Positions 18,601 through 25,800 of a stretch of 64,000 nt of DNA are shown piece after piece. The notes below the pieces were generated by a model. That model had not been told where the DNA came from and ran no database searches. It saw nothing but the letters and a program-made list of their open reading frames with translations. Position numbers and translations under genes: made by a program. The first letter of the stretch is position 1. Each line of letters starts with the position of its first letter. This DNA comes from JBJMLO01 sp045805265 (GTDB lineage Bacteria; Actinomycetota; UBA4738; JACQTL01). The stretch spans positions 221,186-285,185 of the forward strand of contig JBJMLO010000024.1 of assembly GCA_045805265.1 (NCBI GenBank), written 5' to 3'.

Positions 18601-19194
18601 CGTGTTCACCATGTCCCCGGCGACCATGCCCTCCCCGGCGGCGGAGAGGTCCACGGTGGCCTCGCCGGTGAGGACGCCGGCCCGGGCCCGCAGGCCTGGT
18701 GCGCCGACGTCCGCCCCCATCTCGGAGACCGCATCCACCAGCTCCATCGCGGCGCGGACGCACCGCTCGGCGTCGTCCTCCTTCGCCACCGGCGTGCCCC
18801 ACACGGCCATGACCGCGTCGCCGATGAACTTCTCCACGACCCCTCCGTACCGCTCCACGACCGTCCGGCAGGTGTCGAAGTACCGGGAGAGGAGGTCCCG
18901 GACCTCCTCGGAGTCGCGCCCCTCCGACAGCGTGGTGAACCCGACCAGGTCGGCGAACAGGACGGAGACCAGGCGGCGCTCGGTCGTCGAGCCCGGCTGG
19001 GACGGCACGGGCGCCCTGCCGGTCGCTGCCGCCGTCGCGTCCTCGCCGAGGGCCGTGCCGCACTCCCCGCAGAACTTCACCTTGGCCGGGTTGGCGGCTC
19101 CGCACGACGGGCACAGCCGCGCGAGCGCAGCACCGCACTCGCCGCAGAACTTGCGGCCGGCGTCGTTCTCACTCCCGCAGGCGGAGCAGATCAC
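15646..19194 (-). CDS. Class III adenylate/guanylate cyclase - AAA ATPase - TPR protein with two zinc ribbons
   Basis: A 1182-aa multidomain protein. Two zinc ribbons come first (CSAC...CGEC, residues 3-20, and CPSC...CGEC, 28-45), then a class III cyclase domain (about 73-250), an AAA/STAND-type ATPase (Walker A GIAGIGKSR, 297-305; Walker B VMVFEDVQWAD), and a TPR-rich C-terminal half (about 640-1150). The cyclase retains both metal Asp (82, 126), the Lys of EKFIGDA (122) and the VNTASR Asn/Arg pair (197, 201), so activity is plausible. Cyclase/AAA/TPR proteins are thought to be signal-responsive; the ligand is unknown. GTG at 19194 after GGGGGGG is preferred to TTG at 19218. A paralogue is at 58072-61278. 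Confidence 0.85.
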   Translation of the reverse strand: MICSACGSENDAGRKFCGECGAALARLCPSCGAANPAKVKFCGECGTALGEDATAAATGRAPVPSQPGSTTERRLVSVLFADLVGFTTLSEGRDSEEVRDLLSRYFDTCRTVVERYGGVVEKFIGDAVMAVWGTPVAKEDDAERCVRAAMELVDAVSEMGADVGAPGLRARAGVLTGEATVDLSAAGEGMVAGDMVNTASRVQSTAEPGTVYVGDPTKRATDASVVYEDAGAHTLKGKAEPVQLWRAHRVVAGVRGLMKSEGLEPPFVGRDRELKLVKDLFHAAVDDRRAHLVQVTGIAGIGKSRLVWEFFKYFDGLERVFRWHRGRCLSYGEGVTYWALAEMVRGRADIVEGEERASALAKLHEAVEKYVPAPEDRAFVEPRLAHLIGLEERTAHDKSDLFAGWRLFFERLSESDPVIMVFEDVQWADPSLLEFVDHLLEWSRAFPIFVMTLGRPDVGGAPGGRTRGATAISLEPLPPAAMEELLTGLVPGLPGELTGKILDRAQGVPLYAVETVRMLLDRGLLVQQGSVYRPTGPVEDLQVPETLQALIAARLDGLGPGERQLVQDASVLGKTFTRTSLAALSGLPERDLEPLLAALVAKEVLSVQADPRSPERGQYGFLQDLVRTVAYETLAKRDRKEKHLRVAAYLERAWGAEEEEIVEVVASHYVEAYRLAPEADDAAEIQARARKMLVRAAERAASLAATEEAETYFRQAASITDSGLERAELTERAGQMAFLRGRADEATADYEAATLLFEESGQGHSAARVQARLAEIEFAQDHLERAVERVRKAHADLSGEEPDRDRAAVAAQLGRFLAIEGRHAEAIPFLEEALELAEHLELPEVYSHALSSRAIGLQRAGRLDESTVLLRRALEVALEHDIPGAAARAYNNLAVAWETLDQYEREFDLAEEALALARRNGDRPVEVSWLTGSAAALVAMGRWDEALAAGDEAMAMEEIMALPWAAAGLVDLVPIHVRRGNLDAAEGLLHAHEYIGRSENEELRAMFDVARAELLLARGDGAGALSAAEDALAGRERLGLLTNQVKRALVMAIQAALTTGDITHAEQLLGIAEGARPGLVTPYLRAHSARFAARLAAERGDDESVEPGFMAAVLGFRGIGMPFELAVTLLEHADWLAAQGRESEAGPGIDEASAIFERLRATPWLERTAKLAASVPATAIDA

Positions 19195-19384
19195 CAGACC
19201 CCCCCGGACGATGGGCAATGATGCAAGGGTACGCCGTCAGAGGGCTCCGACTCCATGGTTCCGGGTCGGAGCCCTCCCCCGGGGACCGGTCGACCGCTCG
19301 GCGGCCAGGAGCCGCTGGGAGAACCCGCGGTATCGCTGCAGGCTCACCCAGGGGTCCCGGTGGCCTCGGGAGCCCGCCTCGCCG

Positions 19385-19948
19385 TCAGCGGGCTTCCCGC
19401 ATCTGTCCCGTGTCGTCCCCCGCCGACAGCAGGTCCTGGAACAGGGCCCGGTAGTGGACCATCGCCTGGCGGAGGTCCTCCGTGCCCGCCTGACCCTGGT
19501 CGTTCGCCAGCGAGATGCCGTGGGCGGCGCGGTAGTTCTGGACGACGTCGGGATGGTCGACCGAGACGTCGGAGGAGCGCTGCTCGAAGTTGTCGACGGG
19601 GTAGCCGCGCTCCCGCATGACCTGGATGACGAGCACGTCGGCCTCGCGGACCGCTTCGGGAGGGGAGTCGACGAACTGGTTCTGCGTTCGCGTCCACTGC
19701 TCGGTGTACCGCTGCCGCGACGCGGGGGCGAGGGGCTGGATGTCGAGCTGCTGGCGCCGCTTCCGCCGGGCCTCGAGCTCGGCCTCCGCCTGCCGGCGTC
19801 CCCCGGTCGTCTCCATGGTGCGGTCGTATTCGGGTCCGAACCGCTGCTGGAGCCGCTGCGTGCGTCGCTTGCGCATCGCCGACCGGACGACGAGCGCGAC
19901 GACGGCGACGATCGCCACGATCACGATGACCCAGGCCAAGGCTGGCAT
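19385..19948 (-). CDS. Membrane-anchored conserved hypothetical protein
   Basis: A 187-aa protein with one N-terminal membrane helix (residues 2-24), a basic stop-transfer, then a soluble domain rich in Arg/Gln helices. Features include RFGPEYDRT, LDIQPLAP, an ERGYPVDNFEQR block and SVDHPDVVQNYRAAH. A protein of this type is widespread in soil bacteria but has no established role. ATG at 19948 follows GAGGAGG by 7 nt, so the longer frame is not used. It is divergent from the next gene. Confidence 0.72.
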   Translation of the reverse strand: MPALAWVIVIVAIVAVVALVVRSAMRKRRTQRLQQRFGPEYDRTMETTGGRRQAEAELEARRKRRQQLDIQPLAPASRQRYTEQWTRTQNQFVDSPPEAVREADVLVIQVMRERGYPVDNFEQRSSDVSVDHPDVVQNYRAAHGISLANDQGQAGTEDLRQAMVHYRALFQDLLSAGDDTGQMREAR

Positions 19949-20067
19949 ACGATTCCTCCTCGTGAACTTGGGGGGCGCCGGGGCGGGCAGTCTCTCCGTA
20001 CCTACCCGGTTGCCTTCCGCGGAAACGATCGGCGAGGCGCGGCTCCCCACCCTTAGGATCCCTGGCG

Positions 20068-20673
20068 ATGCCACTCGGGCGGTACGTGATCCTCGACGAC
20101 CACGGCGGGCGACGCGGTACCGAGGACTTCCGCTCCGCCCCCGGACCGATGGGATGGCGGTACTTCTCGGATGTCGTGATCGAGACCGGAGACGCCCACC
20201 ACGAGATCGTCGATCTGGTCGTCGACTCGGCCTGGCGACCCGTCCGGACGCGCATCGAGACGGGGTCGCACGAAATCCTGCTGACCGCGAAGGACGACCT
20301 GCTGGAGGGGTTCCTGGATCGGAAGCCCGTGACCGTCCCGTGGGGAGCGGACACCGAGATCGACTACGCGTCGCCCGCGTTCAACGTCGTGACGGCGAAC
20401 CGGCTCGGACGCTCGGCCGAGTTCGACGTCGTCTTCCTCGAGCCGGTCACCTGCGAGCCGGTGCTGCAGCGGCAGCGCTACGAGCTCATCGGCGAGGAAG
20501 AGGTGGAGACCGCGGTGGGCCGGTTCGCGGCCAGGCGATGGCAGTTCACCGCGTTGTCCGACGGCTATTCGGCCGGCATGTGGATCGTCGCCGACGTCCT
20601 CGTGCGCTACGAGGGCCTGTACGAGCTGGAGCAGTACGACCCGGGGGCGACCGGCCCGCGGGTCGGCGCCTGA
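20068..20673 (+). CDS. Hypothetical protein
   Basis: A 201-aa soluble protein without signal or membrane segment. The composition suggests a beta-rich fold; the sequence around VDLVVDSAWRPVRTRIETG and DGYSAGMWIVADVLVRYEGL resembles lipocalin-like/DUF proteins only in overall pattern, so no function is assigned. TAGGAT 8 nt upstream of the ATG suggests a leaderless transcript. The next gene (thioesterase) starts 19 bp downstream, probably in the same operon. Confidence 0.6.
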   Translation: MPLGRYVILDDHGGRRGTEDFRSAPGPMGWRYFSDVVIETGDAHHEIVDLVVDSAWRPVRTRIETGSHEILLTAKDDLLEGFLDRKPVTVPWGADTEIDYASPAFNVVTANRLGRSAEFDVVFLEPVTCEPVLQRQRYELIGEEEVETAVGRFAARRWQFTALSDGYSAGMWIVADVLVRYEGLYELEQYDPGATGPRVGA

Positions 20674-20692
20674 GGCGCCGCGGGGCGATCCC

Positions 20693-21484
20693 ATGACGAG
20701 TGAGTTCGAGTTCGACGCCGCAACCAGGGTGGAGCCGGCCGGCGACGGCCGGTTCCGGACCGAGATCACGGACCGATGGAACATCGGCAACGCCCCGAAC
20801 GGCGGCTACCTGGTCTCGGTGGTCCTGTCCGCGGTGCGGTCCTCGGTCCGGCGGCCGGACCCGGTCGCGGTCAGCGCGCACTTCCCCAGCCGCACGGAGC
20901 CAGGTCCCGCCCAGATCGAGGTGGAGGTCCTCCGGGAGGGCGGCCACTCGACGGCCATCGCGCGCCTGCTCCAGGAAGGCGACACGCGAGTCCACGTCGG
21001 CGCGACGTACGGTGACCTGGCCGCGGCGATCGGGCCCACCACCGTGCTCGAGCCCACCCCCGGGTTCCCGCCGCCCGACGAGTGCGTGCGGGCCGACGAC
21101 AGCCCCATCGCGCCCGAGTTCGTCCGCCGGTTCGACCTCCGGCTCACGCCCGAGACCGCGATGTGGGCCACCGCCAGGCCCAGCGGGAAGCCGGAGATGT
21201 CAGGGTGGGTCCGCTTCGCCGACGGCCGCGAGCCGGACGCCGCGACGCTTCCGCTGATCGCCGACGCGTTCCCGCCGACCATGCTGAACCTGATGCCGGC
21301 GGGGTGGGTGCCGACGATCGAGTTCACCGTCCACGTCCGGGGCCACCCGGAGCCCGGGTGGCTGCAGTGCCGGTTCCGGTCGCGCTACCTGACCCTGGGC
21401 TACGTGGAGGAGGACGGGGAGGTGTGGGACTCGACCGGACGGCTGGTCGCCCTGTCACGCCAGCTCGCGAGGGTCCGCGGCTGA
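20693..21484 (+). CDS. Acyl-CoA thioesterase family (double hotdog) protein
   Basis: A 263-aa TesB-like protein with two hotdog halves. The first has NAPNGGYLVSVVLSA (helix and substrate loop, about residues 33-47); the second has PTIEFTVHVRGHP and ends with VWDSTGRLVALSRQLA, a typical hotdog C-terminal strand. Such enzymes hydrolyse acyl-CoA esters. The acyl specificity and catalytic Asp/Gln cannot be assigned with certainty. Confidence 0.75.
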   Translation: MTSEFEFDAATRVEPAGDGRFRTEITDRWNIGNAPNGGYLVSVVLSAVRSSVRRPDPVAVSAHFPSRTEPGPAQIEVEVLREGGHSTAIARLLQEGDTRVHVGATYGDLAAAIGPTTVLEPTPGFPPPDECVRADDSPIAPEFVRRFDLRLTPETAMWATARPSGKPEMSGWVRFADGREPDAATLPLIADAFPPTMLNLMPAGWVPTIEFTVHVRGHPEPGWLQCRFRSRYLTLGYVEEDGEVWDSTGRLVALSRQLARVRG

Positions 21485-21497
21485 TCGGGGCGTCGGC

Positions 21498-22445
21498 TCA
21501 GCGGTCGCCCAGCTCCTGCCAGGTCGGTCCGTCCCACTGCTCGTCGTCGATCTCCAGCGCCCGCGGGTCGGCATGGCGGGGCTCGGGACGAAGCGGGAGG
21601 CTCCGGAGCTCCCCGTAGGCGCGGTGGGAGAACGAGCTCCACGACCTGGCCGCGGCGACGGTCTCCAGCTCGCGGGCCTCCAGCTCCTCCCGGAGCTCGT
21701 CGCCGAGGGACCTTCGCAGGATCGCCGGTGGGGGAGGCGGCGGTGCGTAGGTCCGCTCCCAGGTCGACGTTCTCGACGGAACGGGCACCCCAGGCTCTCC
21801 GGCTTCGCCGTGGGCGGGAGCGGAGACGAGGGCCCCCCGGACGTTGCGGACGCCGGTCCGGGCGACGTCGCCGACGGCCCGTCCCGCACGCACCGTCGTG
21901 GCGGCGATGCGGCGGGGCGCCGAGGGGGCCCGATGCCGCCCTGGCTCACGACGGCGGAGCGAGATCTCGATGACCGGCTCGGCCACCGCGTCGGCCGTGG
22001 AGACCGTGACGGCGTCCCCCTCGAGGACCTCGGGCTCGATGTCGTCCAGCGGCGACTCGGCCGAGCTCATCTCGACGTCGGGCTCCGGCGCGAGCTTGGC
22101 GGCGGGCTCGCCTCGCGCCGTCACGGCCAGGAACGCCAGCAGGGAGGGGAGGTACAGCACCCCCAGGTGGCCGAACACAGTCGCCAGCACGGCGAGGCCG
22201 AGCAGCAGGTCGACCGCGGCCAGGGCGGCGGGCCGCCCGGGCCGGAGGTACGCGATCGCCCCGGCGGCGGACGCGGCGAGCACGGCGGCGATCGTGGGGA
22301 TCGTGGCCCTGCCGGCGAACGGCATCGTGGCCAGCGCGCCGATCCCGATGCCGATGGTCAGGACTGCTGCCAGGCGACCGACTGCCATCCAACGGTCGGC
22401 TCGGGGCGGCGGGCGATGGGCGGTGACGTGGATTCGGGCTTCCAT
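21498..22445 (-). CDS. Multi-pass membrane protein with cytoplasmic tail, unknown function
   Basis: A 315-aa protein. Four hydrophobic segments lie within the first ~115 residues (around AAVLTIGIGIGALAT, TIPTIAAVLAASAAGAI, LAAVDLLLGLAVLATV and LGVLYLPSLLAFLAV), followed by a ~200-residue charged, Pro-rich tail. ATG at 22445 follows AGGAGG by 4 nt, so the longer upstream frame is rejected. It converges on the thioesterase gene. No family recognised. Confidence 0.65.
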   Translation of the reverse strand: MEARIHVTAHRPPPRADRWMAVGRLAAVLTIGIGIGALATMPFAGRATIPTIAAVLAASAAGAIAYLRPGRPAALAAVDLLLGLAVLATVFGHLGVLYLPSLLAFLAVTARGEPAAKLAPEPDVEMSSAESPLDDIEPEVLEGDAVTVSTADAVAEPVIEISLRRREPGRHRAPSAPRRIAATTVRAGRAVGDVARTGVRNVRGALVSAPAHGEAGEPGVPVPSRTSTWERTYAPPPPPPAILRRSLGDELREELEARELETVAAARSWSSFSHRAYGELRSLPLRPEPRHADPRALEIDDEQWDGPTWQELGDR

Positions 22446-22585
22446 GGCGCCTCCTGTTCGGGAGCGGGGCGGCCGGGGCAGGAGACCCCGACCCTCGCAC
22501 GCAAACGCCAGGGACGCAAACATCTGGGGCAAAGCAGTGAAATGGCACCGAAGGCCCGCCGCGAACGCGATCGGGTTCGCCCGGG

Positions 22586-23608
22586 TCAGGCTCGCTCGGC
22601 GCGGTAGGCCGCGGCCATCTCCTTCAGCCGGGTGCGGGCGCCGCCGTACGCGTCACCCGAGGGCAGGTAGGCCTTCCGCACCTTCGTCACCACCGTGTAG
22701 TTGGGGTCCACCACGTTGGCGATCGGGGTCTCCGAGGCCTGGGTCAGCAGCTGGTAGGCGTCCAGGCGATCCATGCCGTGCTCGGCGGCCAGCCAGTCGA
22801 TCATGCCGACCTGGGAGATCCGGAACGCATCCTCGAGCGGCTTCTGGGACCCCGCGCTCATCACGTAGTCGTCGGTCTCGAGGCGCGGCCACGGCGTGGC
22901 CGCCCCCTTGATGAGGTCGACGACGATCACGGTGTCCATGGCGGCCTCGACCGCCACTCCGCACGACTCGCCCTCGCCCTGCCGGCAGTGCCCGTCGCCG
23001 ATCGAGAACAGGGCGCCCTCGACGTTCACGCCGAGGTAGCACGTGGCCCCGGCCCGCATCTCGGGGGTGTCCATGTTCCCCCCGTGGGCGTCGGGCACGA
23101 GCGACGAGCGGGCCTCGAACGCGGCCGGCGCCACCCCCACCGTCCCGTGCATCGGGTCGAGCGGCAGCTCCACCGAGTGGTCGCCCTTCAGCGAACGGTA
23201 GGTGACCGTCCGCCGCGACCGGTCGACCTCGTACATCCACACGACCTCGGGGAGGGGCTCCTGCAGTCCGGCGGTGGCGTGGGTCTGCGTCAGCGAGCCG
23301 AACAGCGGAATGGTGGTCGACGCCGCCCAGTCGCGCGACGGCTCGATCGACACGAAGTGGATCGCGAGCGTGTCGCCCGGCTCGGCGCCCTCCACGAGGA
23401 ACGGCCCGGTCTGGGGGTTCACGAACGGGAACTCGATGACCTCGCTCACGAGGTCGCCGGGACCCCGGACCTTCCCGCCGAACGCGTCCTCGGTCCACAG
23501 CTCCATCACGGTCCCGGGCTTCACGGACCGCACGGGCGCCACGCCGCCGAACGTCCAGGCGAACTCGGAAGGGTCGGGGCGATAGGAGACGACATCGAGA
23601 TCACTCAT
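22586..23608 (-). CDS. Acetamidase/formamidase family protein
   Basis: A 340-aa FmdA/AmdA-type amidase, a little shorter than characterised members. Family motifs are DPMHGTVGVAP, HGGNMDTPEM and GDGHCRQGEGE, the last two carrying metal/active-site residues. The expected reaction is hydrolysis of formamide or acetamide (or another short amide) to ammonia and acid. ATG at 23608 follows GGAGG by 6 nt. It is divergent from an APC permease, suggesting joint use of a nitrogen compound. Confidence 0.85.
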   Translation of the reverse strand: MSDLDVVSYRPDPSEFAWTFGGVAPVRSVKPGTVMELWTEDAFGGKVRGPGDLVSEVIEFPFVNPQTGPFLVEGAEPGDTLAIHFVSIEPSRDWAASTTIPLFGSLTQTHATAGLQEPLPEVVWMYEVDRSRRTVTYRSLKGDHSVELPLDPMHGTVGVAPAAFEARSSLVPDAHGGNMDTPEMRAGATCYLGVNVEGALFSIGDGHCRQGEGESCGVAVEAAMDTVIVVDLIKGAATPWPRLETDDYVMSAGSQKPLEDAFRISQVGMIDWLAAEHGMDRLDAYQLLTQASETPIANVVDPNYTVVTKVRKAYLPSGDAYGGARTRLKEMAAAYRAERA

Positions 23609-23691
23609 GGCGAACCTCCGAATCGACTCCCGGACCGCTGCGAGCATACACTCGTCCCGTTTCGGGAGCTCGCTCGCGAAGGAGGGTGCCT

Positions 23692-25227
23692 ATGGCAGCC
23701 GACGGCGTTCCCCCACCCCCCGGTCCCCGAGCGGCCGAGCAGGCGCAGGATCTGCGCCGCGGAGCCGTCGGGTTCGGCGGGATCCTCTTCCAGTCGATCA
23801 CCTTCATGGCGCCCGCCATCGCCACGGCGTTCTCGATCCCGCTGGGATTCTCGTTCGCCGGCGGGGCGGCGCCGCTGGCGGTCATCGTGGCCCTGATCGC
23901 CTCGTTGTGCGTCGCCAGCTCGGTGGCCCAGATGGCCAAGCACATGCCCACCGCTGGATCCTTCTACACGTACGTCAGCACGAGCATCCATCCCATGCTC
24001 GGGTTCCTGGTGGCGTGGGCCTTCGAGCTGGCGCTGCTCGCCGGCGGAGCGTTCCTGGCGCTCCAGATCGCGATCATCGTCGCGCCGACGCTGACGTCCG
24101 AGTACAACGTCTCCGCGAACCTGTGGTGGCCGTGGGCGGTGCTGGGGGCCATCCTCGTCTTCTCGTTGGGCTATTTCGGCATCAAGACCTCGACCCGTAC
24201 GGGAGTGATCCTCGGCGCCTTCGAGATCGGCGTGATCCTCGCCCTGGCGATCACGCTGATCGTCAAGGCCGGGAGCCACAACACGGTGCAGGTGTTCGGG
24301 ACGCACTTCGCGAAGGTCCCGCAATTCCGGGGCTTCTCGGGCGTCTTCGCCGCGTCGGTCTTCAGCGTCCTGGCATTCATCGGGTTCGAGGAGGCGGCGC
24401 CGCTCGCCGAGGAAGCTCGCGAGCCCAGACGACACGTGCAGCTGGCGGTGGTGCTCAGCGCGCTGATCATCGGCATCTTCTACCTGATCAACACCTACGC
24501 CAGCACCGTGTTCTACGGCCCCGGTCGGATGGCCGGGTTCGTCAAGGCGGGGGGCACCAACCCCTGGCAGAACCTGCTGGCCCGGAACGCGTGGGGCGGC
24601 TTCGGGTTCCTGATCGTCTTCCTGGCCCTGCTCAATTCGGCGATCGCCAACCTGAACGCGGCCAACAACTCATCCAGCCGCACCCTGTACGCGATGGGAC
24701 GCATCCGGCTGCTGCCCCGGGGATTCGCGGCCCTCAACAGGCGATTCCATTCGCCGTACGTGGGCCTCGTCGCGATGCTCGTCATCACGATCGGGGTCGC
24801 GCTGTGGCTGGGGTTCCAGTACGACCCCTACACGGCCTTCTACGTCACGGCCACCGTCATCGTCGACATGTTCACGCCCATCTACATCCTGCTGAACGTG
24901 GCCTGCATCGTGTACTACCTGCGGTTCAGGCGTGGCGAGTTCAACGGGGTCCTGCACCTGCTGCTTCCTCTCGTGGGTATCGCGGCGTTCATTCCGGCGT
25001 TCCTCGCGGGGGCGGGGCTCCCGGCGTTCTCCTTCATCTCGAGGCTGCCGAAGCCGCTCGCCTACGCCGGTCCGGCGGCCGGGATCTGGATGGCCATCGG
25101 GATCATCTATCTGCTCTACCTGCAGTTCCGGCACCCCGAGCGGATCGGCGCCACCCGCAGAATCTTCGTCGATGAGCCGGTCCCGGAGAGCGCGGAAGGC
25201 ACGACATCTGCTCCGGCGACGCCGTGA
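23692..25227 (+). CDS. APC-superfamily amino acid/amine permease
   Basis: A 511-aa integral membrane protein with about 12 predicted helices. The unwound-helix-1 motif of APC carriers is in FQSITFMAPAIATAF, and helix 6 carries FSVLAFIGFEEAAPLAEEA, typical of amino acid/polyamine transporters. GGAGG lies 6 nt before ATG 23692; the GTG two codons earlier is less well placed. It is divergent from the amidase gene. The substrate is unknown; amide or amino acid uptake is inferred from context. Confidence 0.85.
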   Translation: MAADGVPPPPGPRAAEQAQDLRRGAVGFGGILFQSITFMAPAIATAFSIPLGFSFAGGAAPLAVIVALIASLCVASSVAQMAKHMPTAGSFYTYVSTSIHPMLGFLVAWAFELALLAGGAFLALQIAIIVAPTLTSEYNVSANLWWPWAVLGAILVFSLGYFGIKTSTRTGVILGAFEIGVILALAITLIVKAGSHNTVQVFGTHFAKVPQFRGFSGVFAASVFSVLAFIGFEEAAPLAEEAREPRRHVQLAVVLSALIIGIFYLINTYASTVFYGPGRMAGFVKAGGTNPWQNLLARNAWGGFGFLIVFLALLNSAIANLNAANNSSSRTLYAMGRIRLLPRGFAALNRRFHSPYVGLVAMLVITIGVALWLGFQYDPYTAFYVTATVIVDMFTPIYILLNVACIVYYLRFRRGEFNGVLHLLLPLVGIAAFIPAFLAGAGLPAFSFISRLPKPLAYAGPAAGIWMAIGIIYLLYLQFRHPERIGATRRIFVDEPVPESAEGTTSAPATP

Positions 25228-25358
25228 GCGCCGCGCCCCGCCTGGCTCGCGCGGTCGCCGGGTCAAGCGGCGAGTGAAGAACGACAAATCGGGGCGCGAA
25301 TCGAGATGGGGCCGTGCGGGCACGGTAGGGTAGAGGCCCTCGAGAAAGGCGCCCCTCC

Positions 25359-25652
25359 GTGGAGGAACGAATCGTCCTGACGGCTCGTCGTGGAATGGCG
25401 AGGCGGTCGCAGACCCTCAGCTCCGACGACGCCCCCATCGCCGCCGAGAAGCTTCGGCTCGATGGCTGGGTGGTGACCGTCGGAGCCAAGCCCGAGCAAC
25501 CCTCCGTGAAGCGAGCCAGGAAGGCCCGGGCCCTCGTCATCGCCTCCCATCGATCGGCGCGACGCGCCCAGCGCAGCGCCGACGAAGCCGCCGAGGCCCG
25601 GCGGGCGGTTGACGTGGCACGACTCGAGCGCGGTCAGGCGTCCGGGGACTGA
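25359..25652 (+). CDS. Small basic hypothetical protein
   Basis: A 97-aa Arg/Ala-rich protein with a GTG start, weak AAAGG ribosome-binding site and a TAGGGT promoter-like hexamer about 30 bp upstream. The C-terminal half is a predicted charged helix. No family recognised; it could be a spurious ORF. Confidence 0.4.
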   Translation: MEERIVLTARRGMARRSQTLSSDDAPIAAEKLRLDGWVVTVGAKPEQPSVKRARKARALVIASHRSARRAQRSADEAAEARRAVDVARLERGQASGD

Positions 25653-25694
25653 AGGGCCTCCGGGTTCACGGGACCCCGGCAACGCATCCCGAGA

Positions 25695-25800
25695 TCAGCG
25701 CCAGTCCACGGTGACGATCTCGACCGGCTCCGCCATTCCCTTCAGGGTGACGCTCCTCGACTCCGTGGACTCGTACCTCGTCCCGGCCGCCGTCTCACGG
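25695..25800 (-). pseudogene. Remnant of a class III nucleotide cyclase C-terminus
   Basis: About 33 codons on the minus strand read RYESTESRSVTLKGMAEPVE followed by a VDW-containing end and a TGA stop. This is the usual tail of class III cyclase domains (compare TLKGKAEPVQ in the cyclase at 15.6-19.2 kb). There is no start codon or catalytic part. It begins within a few bases of the stop of the XRE/AAA/TPR gene, in another frame, so it is either a deletion relic or a former fusion cut off by a frameshift. Confidence 0.55.

Noticed and set aside
23607..25175. 522-codon plus-strand frame over the permease
   Set aside because: Wrong-frame shadow; the APC permease frame has 12 helices and a ribosome-binding site.
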